In this document: positions 24,583 through 33,293 of the stretch, in pieces | Numbering within the stretch: position 1 is the stretch's first letter | Layout: each line of letters starts with the position of its first letter | Source: Elainella saxicola E1 | GTDB taxonomy: Bacteria; Cyanobacteriota; Cyanobacteriia; Elainellales; Elainellaceae | Direction: 5' to 3' | DNA length: 36,195 bases | Assembly (NCBI GenBank): GCA_002796835.1 | Contig: LUGL01000029.1 | Coordinates: 87,363 to 123,557 of the forward strand | Notes under the pieces: generated by a model | The model's input: the letters and a program-made list of their open reading frames with translations, nothing else | What the model was told of the DNA's origin: nothing | The model's database searches: none | Program-made: the position numbers and the translations under genes

Positions 24583-25350
24583 TTACAAGACATACTTTGA
24601 GCGAATTCTATCAGCCCAAGCTTGATTCCTTTCTCCGCCAATCTTCTGAGTAGCAGCCATCGATAGAGCAACGTTGATCTGCACATCTTCTCCCAGAAAA
24701 CTCAAGATTTTCTTGATCACTCCTTCAACATTTTCTAAAACCTCTTCATAGGTAATTCTCAGAGGTTCAACGGAATAGAATGAGAAGAAACGTTCCCACT
24801 GCGATCGTTCATACAATAATCGATCAACATGATTAAGAATAGCTGTTTCGTCATACTCACACTCAGGTTCAGCAATTCCGCTCTCAGCTACATGCCACAC
24901 CCCTGACGATCGGGCCACATGGGCAGAGATTGCTTGAAGGATAATATCTTGTCTTGTCAAATAAATAAATTTGACTGGATTTATTGATCTACCAATTATT
25001 TGTTGATTGATCAGGGGTTCAAAATCCATAAAGCAGGTCTTCATACCGAATATGCCATTTTCACAAACTTGGCAATGACGCAATATGTTGATGTATTGAG
25101 AAATATCTGACACACGATACTTCTCTAGATAGCTTTGCATCACATCGCGCGGATTAATGTATTCTTCTGGCATTCCCAAAACACCAGTCTCTTTAAGCAA
25201 GGAACATAGCATTGTGCTCCCTGAACGCTCTGTAAAACAAATAATATAATTTTTTCTACTAATCGATCGCTGTTCTAAATTTTGATGACAATCCTGTAAA
25301 ACTGTAGAAAAGATATCAACTTTCCCTGATTCAGAATCAACAAAAATCAT
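24583..25350 (-). CDS. Stf0-type sulfotransferase
   Basis: This 255-residue protein probably transfers sulfate from PAPS to a carbohydrate. The 5'-phosphosulfate loop is NYIICFTERSGSTMLCSLL (residues about 34-52), followed by GVLGMPEEYINP, the PVKFIYLTRQDIILQAISAHVARSSGVWH segment that carries the 3'-phosphate contacts, and the late LRITYEEVLEN block. This order matches the Stf0 family, named for mycobacterial trehalose 2-sulfotransferase. The ATG at 25350 has GAGAAG just upstream. The gene is the last of the minus-strand glycan cluster and converges on the GT39-like gene. It lies in the AT-rich block. The acceptor is inferred to be the glycan made by the neighbouring enzymes. Confidence 0.87.
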   Translation of the reverse strand: MIFVDSESGKVDIFSTVLQDCHQNLEQRSISRKNYIICFTERSGSTMLCSLLKETGVLGMPEEYINPRDVMQSYLEKYRVSDISQYINILRHCQVCENGIFGMKTCFMDFEPLINQQIIGRSINPVKFIYLTRQDIILQAISAHVARSSGVWHVAESGIAEPECEYDETAILNHVDRLLYERSQWERFFSFYSVEPLRITYEEVLENVEGVIKKILSFLGEDVQINVALSMAATQKIGGERNQAWADRIRSKYVL

Positions 25351-25394
25351 CGTTTCTTCTCAAATGCAATAAAGTTCAACTATACTAAGCCTGA

Positions 25395-26108
25395 TTAGAT
25401 TTTCCGACTGATTAGCACTTCAATATATTCTGCTTCAATACCAAGCGAAACATCATGAGTATAAACCATAAAGGTATACAAACCACTATTTTTAAATATA
25501 AAATCGCAGATATCATAACCCCAATTCGTTACAACTAGAGAACCCTGCTCACTAATCGGATTGCCGTGGTATTCAGGTTCCTTGAGATATAAAGTTTCAC
25601 CTCCTGATTGGACCGCACAAGTTTGAGATGGTTGATTTTTATTGACAAGAGGAACAGTAAATATATGAGCTCCACCAGATTTCAGTGTCCGCGCAATTTC
25701 TCCAAAAGCCTTAGCAGGATCAAATACATGTTCCATAACATCTTGAGTAATAACTAAATCAAAACTTTCATCTGGAAAAGTTTGATTCTCTAGATTTTCA
25801 TTTTTCCAACCATTAGAGTCACACCAACCAAGCGGTAGATGAGGAAAAAATTGCGTTGCCTGATAATTTTTACAATTATTTTTCAATTTAAAGCTAGCAC
25901 CACGATTAGCAGGCGAAGATTCATGAATAGCAAGTTCTGCCCAGTTAGGATAGAATTTTTCTATACAATAGAATAAAGCTCGTTCTCGTGGAATAGAACG
26001 GCAGTTTTCGCATATGTAATGATCTCTTAACCACTCATTATGAGAGGAGAAAGTGACATAATTATCGCACGTACAACAATATCCTGTATTACTAATAATT
26101 GCATTCAT
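25395..26108 (-). CDS. SAM-dependent methyltransferase with N-terminal zinc ribbon
   Basis: This protein of 237 residues begins with a likely zinc ribbon, in which CCTC near the start is followed by CENC some 25 residues later (IICENCRSIPRERAL-like region, actual text HYICENCRSIPRERALFYC). A class I methyltransferase fold follows: the AIHESSPANRG segment in place of motif I, TFPDESFDLVITQDVMEHVFDP (motif II, with the DVMEH signature) and ARTLKSGGAHIFTVPLV. The motif I glycine-rich loop is weak. Proteins of this type occur in glycan clusters and are usually listed as methyltransferase type 11. The chosen ATG at 26108 excludes 16 hydrophobic residues encoded upstream (frame open from 26156). 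The gene is 44 bases upstream of the sulfotransferase gene. The acceptor is unknown, perhaps a sugar. Confidence 0.82.
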   Translation of the reverse strand: MNAIISNTGYCCTCDNYVTFSSHNEWLRDHYICENCRSIPRERALFYCIEKFYPNWAELAIHESSPANRGASFKLKNNCKNYQATQFFPHLPLGWCDSNGWKNENLENQTFPDESFDLVITQDVMEHVFDPAKAFGEIARTLKSGGAHIFTVPLVNKNQPSQTCAVQSGGETLYLKEPEYHGNPISEQGSLVVTNWGYDICDFIFKNSGLYTFMVYTHDVSLGIEAEYIEVLISRKI

Positions 26109-26168
26109 TATGATCAATAACAACCCAATTGCTTCATTTATTACGCATTGCCTCAAGAGAAATTACTA

Positions 26169-27047
26169 TCAACTTGCAATTTGTTGAAAATCTTCCAATC
26201 CATACCAACGAATAAACTGTTCAAAAAAACCAGGCCAATTCAGTTTAGAAGGAGCTAATGGATTGGGCGTCCATTGAAAGTTTGCGGCCGAAAAGTAATT
26301 AGTTAACAAGCTACTTGATTCTTGTGGACCGATCGCATGCAAAGATTCAAAGGTATTGTCCCCATGAAACCGATAATAGTAGAGGTCTTGATCCAGGAAA
26401 AAAGGTTCAGTGTGAATAAGCGATCGGAGTAGGAAGTCCCAGTCATGACAATATCGGTAGTTATTAAATAAGCCTACGCGATTGTACAACGACCTCGTTA
26501 ATACAAAATTTCCCGTTGAGATGCTGACATTAAATGTCAAACATGCAAAACCAACTGTTGGCAATCTCTTGATATTTTGCTGTGCCCTAAAATAGATATT
26601 TGCGCGTGGATTAAAATATGTAAGATAGCTGTTCTTTGAATCAATATATTGCACACGACTAAATACAAAATCTTGCCCTCGTTGAATCTGATTGACCATC
26701 AACTGAATTCGATCAGGGTGATACATATCATCTGAGTTCAATAGAGCGATAATATCTCCGTTGGAGTGATTGATTCCATAATTAATTGCATTGTGAGCAC
26801 CCTGATTATGAGTGAAAGCATAAAACCTAGTTCGCTTCGGAAATCTAGCTTTCCAAGTATTACAATGAATTAGCCGATCGATCTCTGCAGCGGAACCATC
26901 AGGGGAGCAATCATCTAAAATAATAACCTCTATATTCGTATAAGTTTGGTCAGCTACAGATTTTAAGCACTGCTCCAGAAAAGGCTTGTGGTTATAACAG
27001 GGAATAATTACAGAGACAAGAGGGTTGGGAGACAAGTTAGATATCAT
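26169..27047 (-). CDS. Family 2 glycosyltransferase
   Basis: This GT-A-fold enzyme of 292 residues has the family 2 layout: PLVSVIIPCYNHKPFLEQCL at the start, YTNIEVIILDDCSPDGSA, NQGAHNAINYGINHSNGDII, and the metal/nucleotide-sugar DXD-type motif LLNSDDMYHPDR near residue 95. The later CHDWDFLLRSL segment supplies the acidic base region. There is no membrane helix, so it acts in the cytoplasm on lipid- or protein-linked acceptors. ATG 27047 was preferred over TTG 27074, which would overlap the stop codon of the WbsX-like gene by four bases; the tight junction shows translation as one operon in either case. The sugar is not predictable. Confidence 0.92.
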   Translation of the reverse strand: MISNLSPNPLVSVIIPCYNHKPFLEQCLKSVADQTYTNIEVIILDDCSPDGSAAEIDRLIHCNTWKARFPKRTRFYAFTHNQGAHNAINYGINHSNGDIIALLNSDDMYHPDRIQLMVNQIQRGQDFVFSRVQYIDSKNSYLTYFNPRANIYFRAQQNIKRLPTVGFACLTFNVSISTGNFVLTRSLYNRVGLFNNYRYCHDWDFLLRSLIHTEPFFLDQDLYYYRFHGDNTFESLHAIGPQESSSLLTNYFSAANFQWTPNPLAPSKLNWPGFFEQFIRWYGLEDFQQIAS

Positions 27048-27070
27048 TGTTTCGCACTCTAAATTTACTT

Positions 27071-29467
27071 TCAAAACCGCTCAAAAAAATGATGGACAGA
27101 ATATTCTTGCAGAAGTTTTTGTTTAGCTTTGATATATTCTTCCTTCCCATTTATCACAGCCTCTAACTTTCTCAACAATTCATAACGTTGCTCATGGTCC
27201 TCTAATTGCAATGATCTAATCTGATCAATCAGCGATTGTTCGTCATTACTAGAAAAGCTAGAAGACAAACTGATGTCACTATTGCTGATTTCTAAAATTT
27301 CTAAATGCACTGTACCCAACTCTATGTACCGGCCATTCTGAAGCATAACCCATAGACTCAGTTCAGGCTTCAAAAATTTTTGCCTGCTAAGATCTATTTG
27401 GGCGTAGAAACCACATTTCTCTGCATCTGATCGTGATAATTGGTTGGCAACATCTAGACGACTTAAATAAACAGGAAGTTGAACAACCAATTCGTGATCA
27501 CATCTAACCTCAAATGTACAGATAGTAGAAGAAAAACTAAATACCCAGCCTTGAAGCTCGATTGAGCCTAGATTAATTTTTTGATGATTATAGAGTGAAT
27601 CCAAGTTCCAGAAAATATCAGTTGGTGAGTTAGCATTAGAAATCCCAACTACTGTTCCAACTTTTTGAGAGAGAAGCTTTTGCATCAGAGTAAAACTTCT
27701 GTCTATTATTTTGATTCTCATCTCTAACTGTTCAAGTAGCTCGTATAAATGAGCATGTTGATTGAAAGGAAAATGTTTCAATAGATTGATCACCGTACCC
27801 CAAGTGTGGGTTCCGCGTAAAGCTTGATGGGTCGCAACTAAAAAATCATGCCCATGTTTCTGGTCAGGCTCAAGATGAGCACCTTCCGCCCATTCATTCC
27901 AGGCATTGATGAAAACAAGTTGTTCGTCACCGGTATAACGTTGACGGGTTTTTTCAATTGCACCCCGTAGCCAAAATTCATAATCTTGAGGATTAGAATT
28001 GAGGAAAGCATGAGCAGCATTTTTACGACGAGCAGTATTATCCCAAGAAGGCATCGCTGATAAAAACACTTTTGTTTCTGGAACTCTTGCTGATACGGCA
28101 TTAATCGCAGCCGCTTTATAATTGTAGAACTTTCCAGTAAAGTCTGAAGTCAGTACTCCAGCAGGTGATATTTCAGGGGCAGGGATTTCATGAGGAGCAA
28201 ATTGTACAGCAGCATCAAATCCTAGTTGAGTTGGATCAGTTAATCCTGAGAGCAATCCTGAAAAGCATGTAAGTGTCACAGCAAGATAAACTTCACCAAT
28301 TCCATGTTTTCGGAAACATTCTCTCCATTGTTGTATTGTATGCAAAACATCTGGAAAGATATCGGCTCGATAAATGATCAACAATGGAAGACCATTGATC
28401 CGGATATAGCGTTCATCCTGCAGAATCGGCACAACACTTTCTGCAAAAGCTTGGTTCTGATCATCCGAGAAATCTTGGGCAATTAGAACTTCATCTTCTT
28501 GCCCATCCCATCTTCGAGTCCAATTTTCATTTGCCCAACAAATGCAAAATGGGAAATCAGGCTTTTTGCTCGCTAATACATCATCCAAAGGTCGATTCAG
28601 TAACCGTTTCCCAGCAAACCAGTAATAGTAATAGCAAAAACCATGGATTCCATAACTACGGGCTAAATTAGCTTGCATCTCCCTAACTTCCGCAAGCCGC
28701 AGATCGTAAAAACCTAGATCGGCAGGAAGATGGGGTTGGTAATGACCGTCAAACAAAGGCTGTGCCTTACTAACATTTGTCCATTCTGTAAACCCTTTTC
28801 CCCACCATCGATCGTTTTCTGGAATTGGATGAAACTGAGGTAAATAGAAAGCAATCAGACGGGTTTCTGAGTGTGTTTTTAGATTATCTACTTCACTTGG
28901 TTGATGCCCATTCTCCGAAGACGAACTGCCGGATACTCGATCCTTGCCCGAGAGAGGCTTGATTTCCTGGCAAGGCTGAGTCGGAATTCGATATAGTCGT
29001 CCCTCCCATTTACCATGATCCAAATAATGCTCGACCGCCTGATAGTATCTATATTGCTTACTTGTAAATCTCACCCCTAAATCAGGATTAAGTTCTAGAT
29101 ATTGTTCAACGCTAAAATCTTCTGGCAAATCTAATTGTTTAATCTCAAAATATTCTTCTAAGGCAGATTGGCTAGGAAAACGCCCTTCTAGCTTCCCAAA
29201 AACCATCCAATGTTCATGAGCTAATTCATAGCTTAAGTCACTCAAATCTTCATAATACTCAATATAAAATTGCCAATCAAAGCTAGTATCTGAAAATGAC
29301 GAAGGTTCCTGAAAAGAGGGCTCTTGAGATTTAGTAAAAGGAACAATTCTGCCAAGTTTCTCTTTGAGGGAAAACCGCTTAAGTCGAGTTTCAGAAAAAT
29401 TAATGATTTTGGAGTCAGAATTTGCTTCCATAGAATTGTTTGTAGTTTTCACCCTAAAAATTTTCAT
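27071..29467 (-). CDS. WbsX/GH99-like glycan enzyme with N-terminal repeats and C-terminal beta domain
   Basis: This 798-residue protein has three parts. Residues about 55-165 hold two copies of a motif of the form F-D-x3-Y-x3-Y-x-D-L ... H-W-x3-G-x2-E-G-R (FDWQFYIEYYEDLSDLSYE, EHWMVFGKLEGRFP; then SVEQYLELNPDLG and HYLDHGKWEGRLY). Residues about 205-560 form the WbsX/GH99-like TIM barrel: RLIAFYLPQFHPIPENDRWWG, GFTEWTNVSKAQPLF, FCICWANENWTRRWDG and FINAWNEWAEGAHLEPD. Residues about 635-760 are a beta-rich module (LQGWVFSFS, VRCDHELVVQLPV, CGFYAQIDLSRQ). WbsX proteins belong to O-antigen and surface polysaccharide clusters; whether they cut or transfer glycans is not settled. The start ATG overlaps the stop of the TPR-GT2 gene by one base. 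The gene is AT-rich compared with the 3' half of the window. Confidence 0.88.
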   Translation of the reverse strand: MKIFRVKTTNNSMEANSDSKIINFSETRLKRFSLKEKLGRIVPFTKSQEPSFQEPSSFSDTSFDWQFYIEYYEDLSDLSYELAHEHWMVFGKLEGRFPSQSALEEYFEIKQLDLPEDFSVEQYLELNPDLGVRFTSKQYRYYQAVEHYLDHGKWEGRLYRIPTQPCQEIKPLSGKDRVSGSSSSENGHQPSEVDNLKTHSETRLIAFYLPQFHPIPENDRWWGKGFTEWTNVSKAQPLFDGHYQPHLPADLGFYDLRLAEVREMQANLARSYGIHGFCYYYYWFAGKRLLNRPLDDVLASKKPDFPFCICWANENWTRRWDGQEDEVLIAQDFSDDQNQAFAESVVPILQDERYIRINGLPLLIIYRADIFPDVLHTIQQWRECFRKHGIGEVYLAVTLTCFSGLLSGLTDPTQLGFDAAVQFAPHEIPAPEISPAGVLTSDFTGKFYNYKAAAINAVSARVPETKVFLSAMPSWDNTARRKNAAHAFLNSNPQDYEFWLRGAIEKTRQRYTGDEQLVFINAWNEWAEGAHLEPDQKHGHDFLVATHQALRGTHTWGTVINLLKHFPFNQHAHLYELLEQLEMRIKIIDRSFTLMQKLLSQKVGTVVGISNANSPTDIFWNLDSLYNHQKINLGSIELQGWVFSFSSTICTFEVRCDHELVVQLPVYLSRLDVANQLSRSDAEKCGFYAQIDLSRQKFLKPELSLWVMLQNGRYIELGTVHLEILEISNSDISLSSSFSSNDEQSLIDQIRSLQLEDHEQRYELLRKLEAVINGKEEYIKAKQKLLQEYSVHHFFERF

Positions 29468-32400
29468 TACGCTCGAATGCTGTAATCTTCTCTCTCCAAT
29501 GAGAGGTGTGGACTATAGCAAGGATCCTGCTGGAGTAAATCACCCCACTTCTGCTTCATGAATTCTCGCTCCTGCCCAAACCGCTGCTGCTTATCCCAAC
29601 TATCTTCTACACCCCGACTTTTAGACTCATGATGATAAAGCTGGACATGAGGTAGCATCAGGTTTTTATATCCCAACTGCCGAACCTTCAGACAAAAATC
29701 AACATCATTAAAAGCAACCGCTAATTCCTCATCAAAGCCACCCACTTCCTCAAAGATGGAGCGCCGACACATCATGCAAGCAGCCGTTACTGCTGAGTAG
29801 TTATTAATCGAGACTAACTGAGAGAAATAACCGTAATCATCTCTCGAAAAATATTTGTGACTATGTCCGGCAACACCACCGATCCCCAAAATCACTCCAG
29901 CATGTTGGACCGTGTCATCAGGATAAAGCAGCAATGTACCAACTACGCCGATCGAAGATCGCTGTGCCTGTTCCACCATTGCTTCGATCCAGTCTGGTGT
30001 GATCACCTCGACATCGTTATTGAGGAATAATAAATAGTCCCCTGATGCTTCAGTAACGGCAAGATTGTTAATCGTGGAATAGTTGAACGGAATATTGAGG
30101 GAATAGCATTTCAATCGCTCTGGCTCTTGTCGTTCCCACCGATCGATTACGTGAAGTGTCTCAATCTCGTCACTGCCATTGTCAATTAGAACGACTTCAT
30201 AGTTTGGGTAGGTTGTTTGGTCAAAAATCGATTGCAGGCATTTATCAAGCGTGGTTCCTAGATTTCGCGTTGGAATAATGATGCTAACACGCCGATAATG
30301 AGTAACTTCATAATGGATAATATACACTCCCCGCGCTGTTGCATGAGTCACGATCTCACGAACAGGTTCTCCTCGCCGATCGCAAGCCTCCAGTAAAGCC
30401 CGCTTTGCAGCCTCTTCAGCGTAGGGTTTTACGAACTGATTGTTGGATGTCGAAGCTGCATGATCGCGCCAGTGATACAGAACTTTCGGAATATGGAAAA
30501 TCCGATCGGTCTGCTCGGTCAACCGCAGAACCAGATCGTAATCTTGACTCCCTTCATAGCCCACCCGGAAACCGCCGATCGCTTCAACCAATTGCCGACG
30601 ATAAACGCCAAGATGGCAGGTATACATCCGCGACAGAAAGGAATCTGGACACCAATTGGGTTTAAAGAAAGGCAGGACTCGTTTTCCTTGTAGATTCAGC
30701 TTGTCTTCGTCCGAATAAATCATGTCGGCTTCAGGGTGCTGATTCAACAGAGACACCACCTCATAGAGCGCTTCTGGTGCGAGCCGATCGTCGTGATCAA
30801 ACAGCGCCACAAATTCCCCGGTTGCCAATGCTAGTGCAGAATTAGAAGCAGCTGAAATATGGCCATTTTCAGATCGAAATACGACCCGAATTCGATCGTC
30901 TTGTTGAGTCAACTGATTCAGCAGGTCCAGCACTTCCAAATCTGCCGACGCATCATCCGCAATGCAAAGCTGCCAATGTGGATAAACCTGGTCAAGCACC
31001 GACTGCACAGCAGCCTCTAAAAAGGCGATCGGTGGATTGTACACCGGCATCATAATGCTAATAACCGGCTGATAAGACCAATCTGCAATACTAGTCGCCA
31101 TTTGCCGCAAATCTTCTGCGGTGGGAGTATGCTTCGCCATCCAGCGATCGTAAGCGGCTTCATCCTGCATCTGAGGTCGACGAGCTTTGACCTGTAGCTG
31201 CAAGAGATGTTTCAACTTGGCAATGATTTCCACAGCTTCGGGTCGCATCTGTCGGGCAATTTGGCAACAGGCCAGCGCCTCATCCCATCTTTCCTGACCC
31301 ATCAACGCATCAGTCAATCCCAAATACAGATCGAGTGAATCGGGCTGTAGCTCTAGCGCTTTGTAATAGTTCTCTGGATCCGCCGGATTGCGCTGAATTT
31401 CTTGAGTGTAAAATGTCAAGGCATTATTGCGATCGATCACAGCACGTCGCTGTAATGCATCTGCTAAATGGGCAGCAGCATAGGGCAGATCAGGCTGTAA
31501 ATTCAAAGCAGTCCGGTAAGCTTCGATCGCTCCATCCCAATCCTGTAAGCGAACCAGTGCTTCCCCCAAGTTATAGTGAGACCAGGGAAAGCTGGGATTG
31601 AGCACGATCGCAGTTCGGAGCGGATTCACGGCATCTTGCCACTGTTCCATCTGGATCAGCGCGTCGGCTAGATTGTTGTGCGACCAGGAAAAGGTTGGTT
31701 CTCGCTGAATTGCCTGCTGATAGGCAGGAATGGCAGCAGACCAGTACTGCAATCGACTATAGACTTCAGCGAGTTGGTGCCAATGTTGTGCCACTTGCGG
31801 CTGCAATTCGACTAATTTCTGGCTGTAGACCAGCGCCTCATCCCACTGTTTCAATTGATAACAGCAGGTTCGCAAACCCTCGATCGCTTCAATCCGCTCA
31901 CTCTCTTGGTTCAGCACTGGACGATAGGCATCCGCAGCAAGTTGCCAATCCTTTAGCGTGACTAACGCATGAGCCAGTTGAACATAGAGATCCATACAGT
32001 CAGGACATTGCTGAATACCCTGCTGATAATAGTAAATTGCAGTAACAGACTCATTTTGCTTGAATAACAGAGAACCTATCCCTAAATAAGCAGCAGCCAG
32101 CGTTGGATCCTGTCCAATCGCCCGATCGTAGCATTCGCGAGCCAAGTCCAATTGATTGAGCTGGAATAACCGATCGGCCAGTCGGCAATTGTCGATCGCA
32201 CTAGCCCAATCGGGCTGTAGTCGAAATGCTTCATACAGACAGGTCGCCGCAGATAAATGCTCGCCAAGCTGATGCCACACCTGCGCCAGCTTCCAATAGG
32301 CTCCTGCGAAGTTGGGATTGAGTTGAATGGCCGCTTGATAGGATTGAACAGCATCAGACAAGCGGTTTTGGTCGGCATAAAGGCTGGCTAAGCGGGCATG

Positions 32401-33195
32401 CACTTCTGCTAAATCAGGCTTGAGCGTCAGCGCTTTTTGATAAATTTGCTCAGCTTCTACTAACTGCTGCTGTCCGTGCAGCGATCGGCCCAAAATCAAG
32501 TAAGCAGTCGAAGCTTCTGGTTCCAATTGGGAAAGCGCCATTTGACAGGCCGCGATCGCATCTTGCCATTCTGCTGCATTGCAGCTCACCATCGCCTGCT
32601 GGAGATGAAAGCTTGCCTGCTCAAACCAAGGCATTGGCTCTGCGCTAACTTTAGGCCGAGCAGCAGACTGCGATTGGTCTTGCGAGGCACTAGTACTGAG
32701 TTGAGGTGCAGTTCGATCGGTTTGCTGCGCTAATTCAATGGCTTGACGGTAATAATTTGCCGATTCCTCTAGGTCGCCCTGCTGAGACAAAACCTCTGCT
32801 AAATATTGATGGAGTTCAGCATTTTGTGAATCCAGCTGAATTGCTCGCCGGTAATAAGCTGCCGCACTGTTCCAATCTTTTTGCTGAGCACAGGCATATC
32901 CTTGTTGAATTAAATCTTTCAATCGACTAGAGTCGGCCTCATCCCCAGCCTTCAGAGCGATCGGCTCAGCCGACAATTGTGAGTTTGACAAAGATTCATC
33001 GGTCGCATCACTTGGCGCATCACTGGATATATCACTTGGGCGATCGGACAACGCTACCAAATTCCAGCTCAGCAGACGATTTAAAAATCCCTTCCGTCGC
33101 TCTTTGCGAAAACGCGGTTTGGCAGCATTGGGATAGGGGGCAATAGACATTGATGAATCTACACCGAGTGGGGGCTCGCGAAAGAAGTTCAACAT
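29467..33195 (-). CDS. TPR protein with two family 2 glycosyltransferase domains
   Basis: This protein of 1242 residues is a fusion. After a basic N-terminus (about 20-40: FRKERRKGFLNRLLSWN) and a Ser/Asp-rich linker, residues about 85-660 carry a long tetratricopeptide array (repeated LHQYLAEVLSQQGDLEESANYY-like units with A-x-Y and P-x3 helix ends). Two GT2 domains follow: about 705-950 (ISIMMPVYNPP, LCIADDASADLE, LFDHDDRLAPEAL) and about 965-1200 (SIIIPTRNLGTTLDKCLQSI, VLIDNGSDE, LFLNNDVEVITPDW, GGFDEELAVAFNDVDFC). Both domains keep DXD-type motifs, so both may be active and could add two sugars in turn. The frame is open from TTG 33228; ATG 33195 is preferred, but no ribosome binding site is evident at either, and ATG 33150 is possible. 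It is cytoplasmic. The TPR array probably binds protein partners or the acceptor. Confidence 0.92.
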   Translation of the reverse strand: MLNFFREPPLGVDSSMSIAPYPNAAKPRFRKERRKGFLNRLLSWNLVALSDRPSDISSDAPSDATDESLSNSQLSAEPIALKAGDEADSSRLKDLIQQGYACAQQKDWNSAAAYYRRAIQLDSQNAELHQYLAEVLSQQGDLEESANYYRQAIELAQQTDRTAPQLSTSASQDQSQSAARPKVSAEPMPWFEQASFHLQQAMVSCNAAEWQDAIAACQMALSQLEPEASTAYLILGRSLHGQQQLVEAEQIYQKALTLKPDLAEVHARLASLYADQNRLSDAVQSYQAAIQLNPNFAGAYWKLAQVWHQLGEHLSAATCLYEAFRLQPDWASAIDNCRLADRLFQLNQLDLARECYDRAIGQDPTLAAAYLGIGSLLFKQNESVTAIYYYQQGIQQCPDCMDLYVQLAHALVTLKDWQLAADAYRPVLNQESERIEAIEGLRTCCYQLKQWDEALVYSQKLVELQPQVAQHWHQLAEVYSRLQYWSAAIPAYQQAIQREPTFSWSHNNLADALIQMEQWQDAVNPLRTAIVLNPSFPWSHYNLGEALVRLQDWDGAIEAYRTALNLQPDLPYAAAHLADALQRRAVIDRNNALTFYTQEIQRNPADPENYYKALELQPDSLDLYLGLTDALMGQERWDEALACCQIARQMRPEAVEIIAKLKHLLQLQVKARRPQMQDEAAYDRWMAKHTPTAEDLRQMATSIADWSYQPVISIMMPVYNPPIAFLEAAVQSVLDQVYPHWQLCIADDASADLEVLDLLNQLTQQDDRIRVVFRSENGHISAASNSALALATGEFVALFDHDDRLAPEALYEVVSLLNQHPEADMIYSDEDKLNLQGKRVLPFFKPNWCPDSFLSRMYTCHLGVYRRQLVEAIGGFRVGYEGSQDYDLVLRLTEQTDRIFHIPKVLYHWRDHAASTSNNQFVKPYAEEAAKRALLEACDRRGEPVREIVTHATARGVYIIHYEVTHYRRVSIIIPTRNLGTTLDKCLQSIFDQTTYPNYEVVLIDNGSDEIETLHVIDRWERQEPERLKCYSLNIPFNYSTINNLAVTEASGDYLLFLNNDVEVITPDWIEAMVEQAQRSSIGVVGTLLLYPDDTVQHAGVILGIGGVAGHSHKYFSRDDYGYFSQLVSINNYSAVTAACMMCRRSIFEEVGGFDEELAVAFNDVDFCLKVRQLGYKNLMLPHVQLYHHESKSRGVEDSWDKQQRFGQEREFMKQKWGDLLQQDPCYSPHLSLEREDYSIRA

Positions 33196-33293
33196 GGTTG
33201 GGAGATGGTAGGAGACACAGTCACGCAATCAAAACGAAAAGATCGAATTCGATCCTGCCGGAAAACCTAATATACTTTTCCAAAACAAAAATA

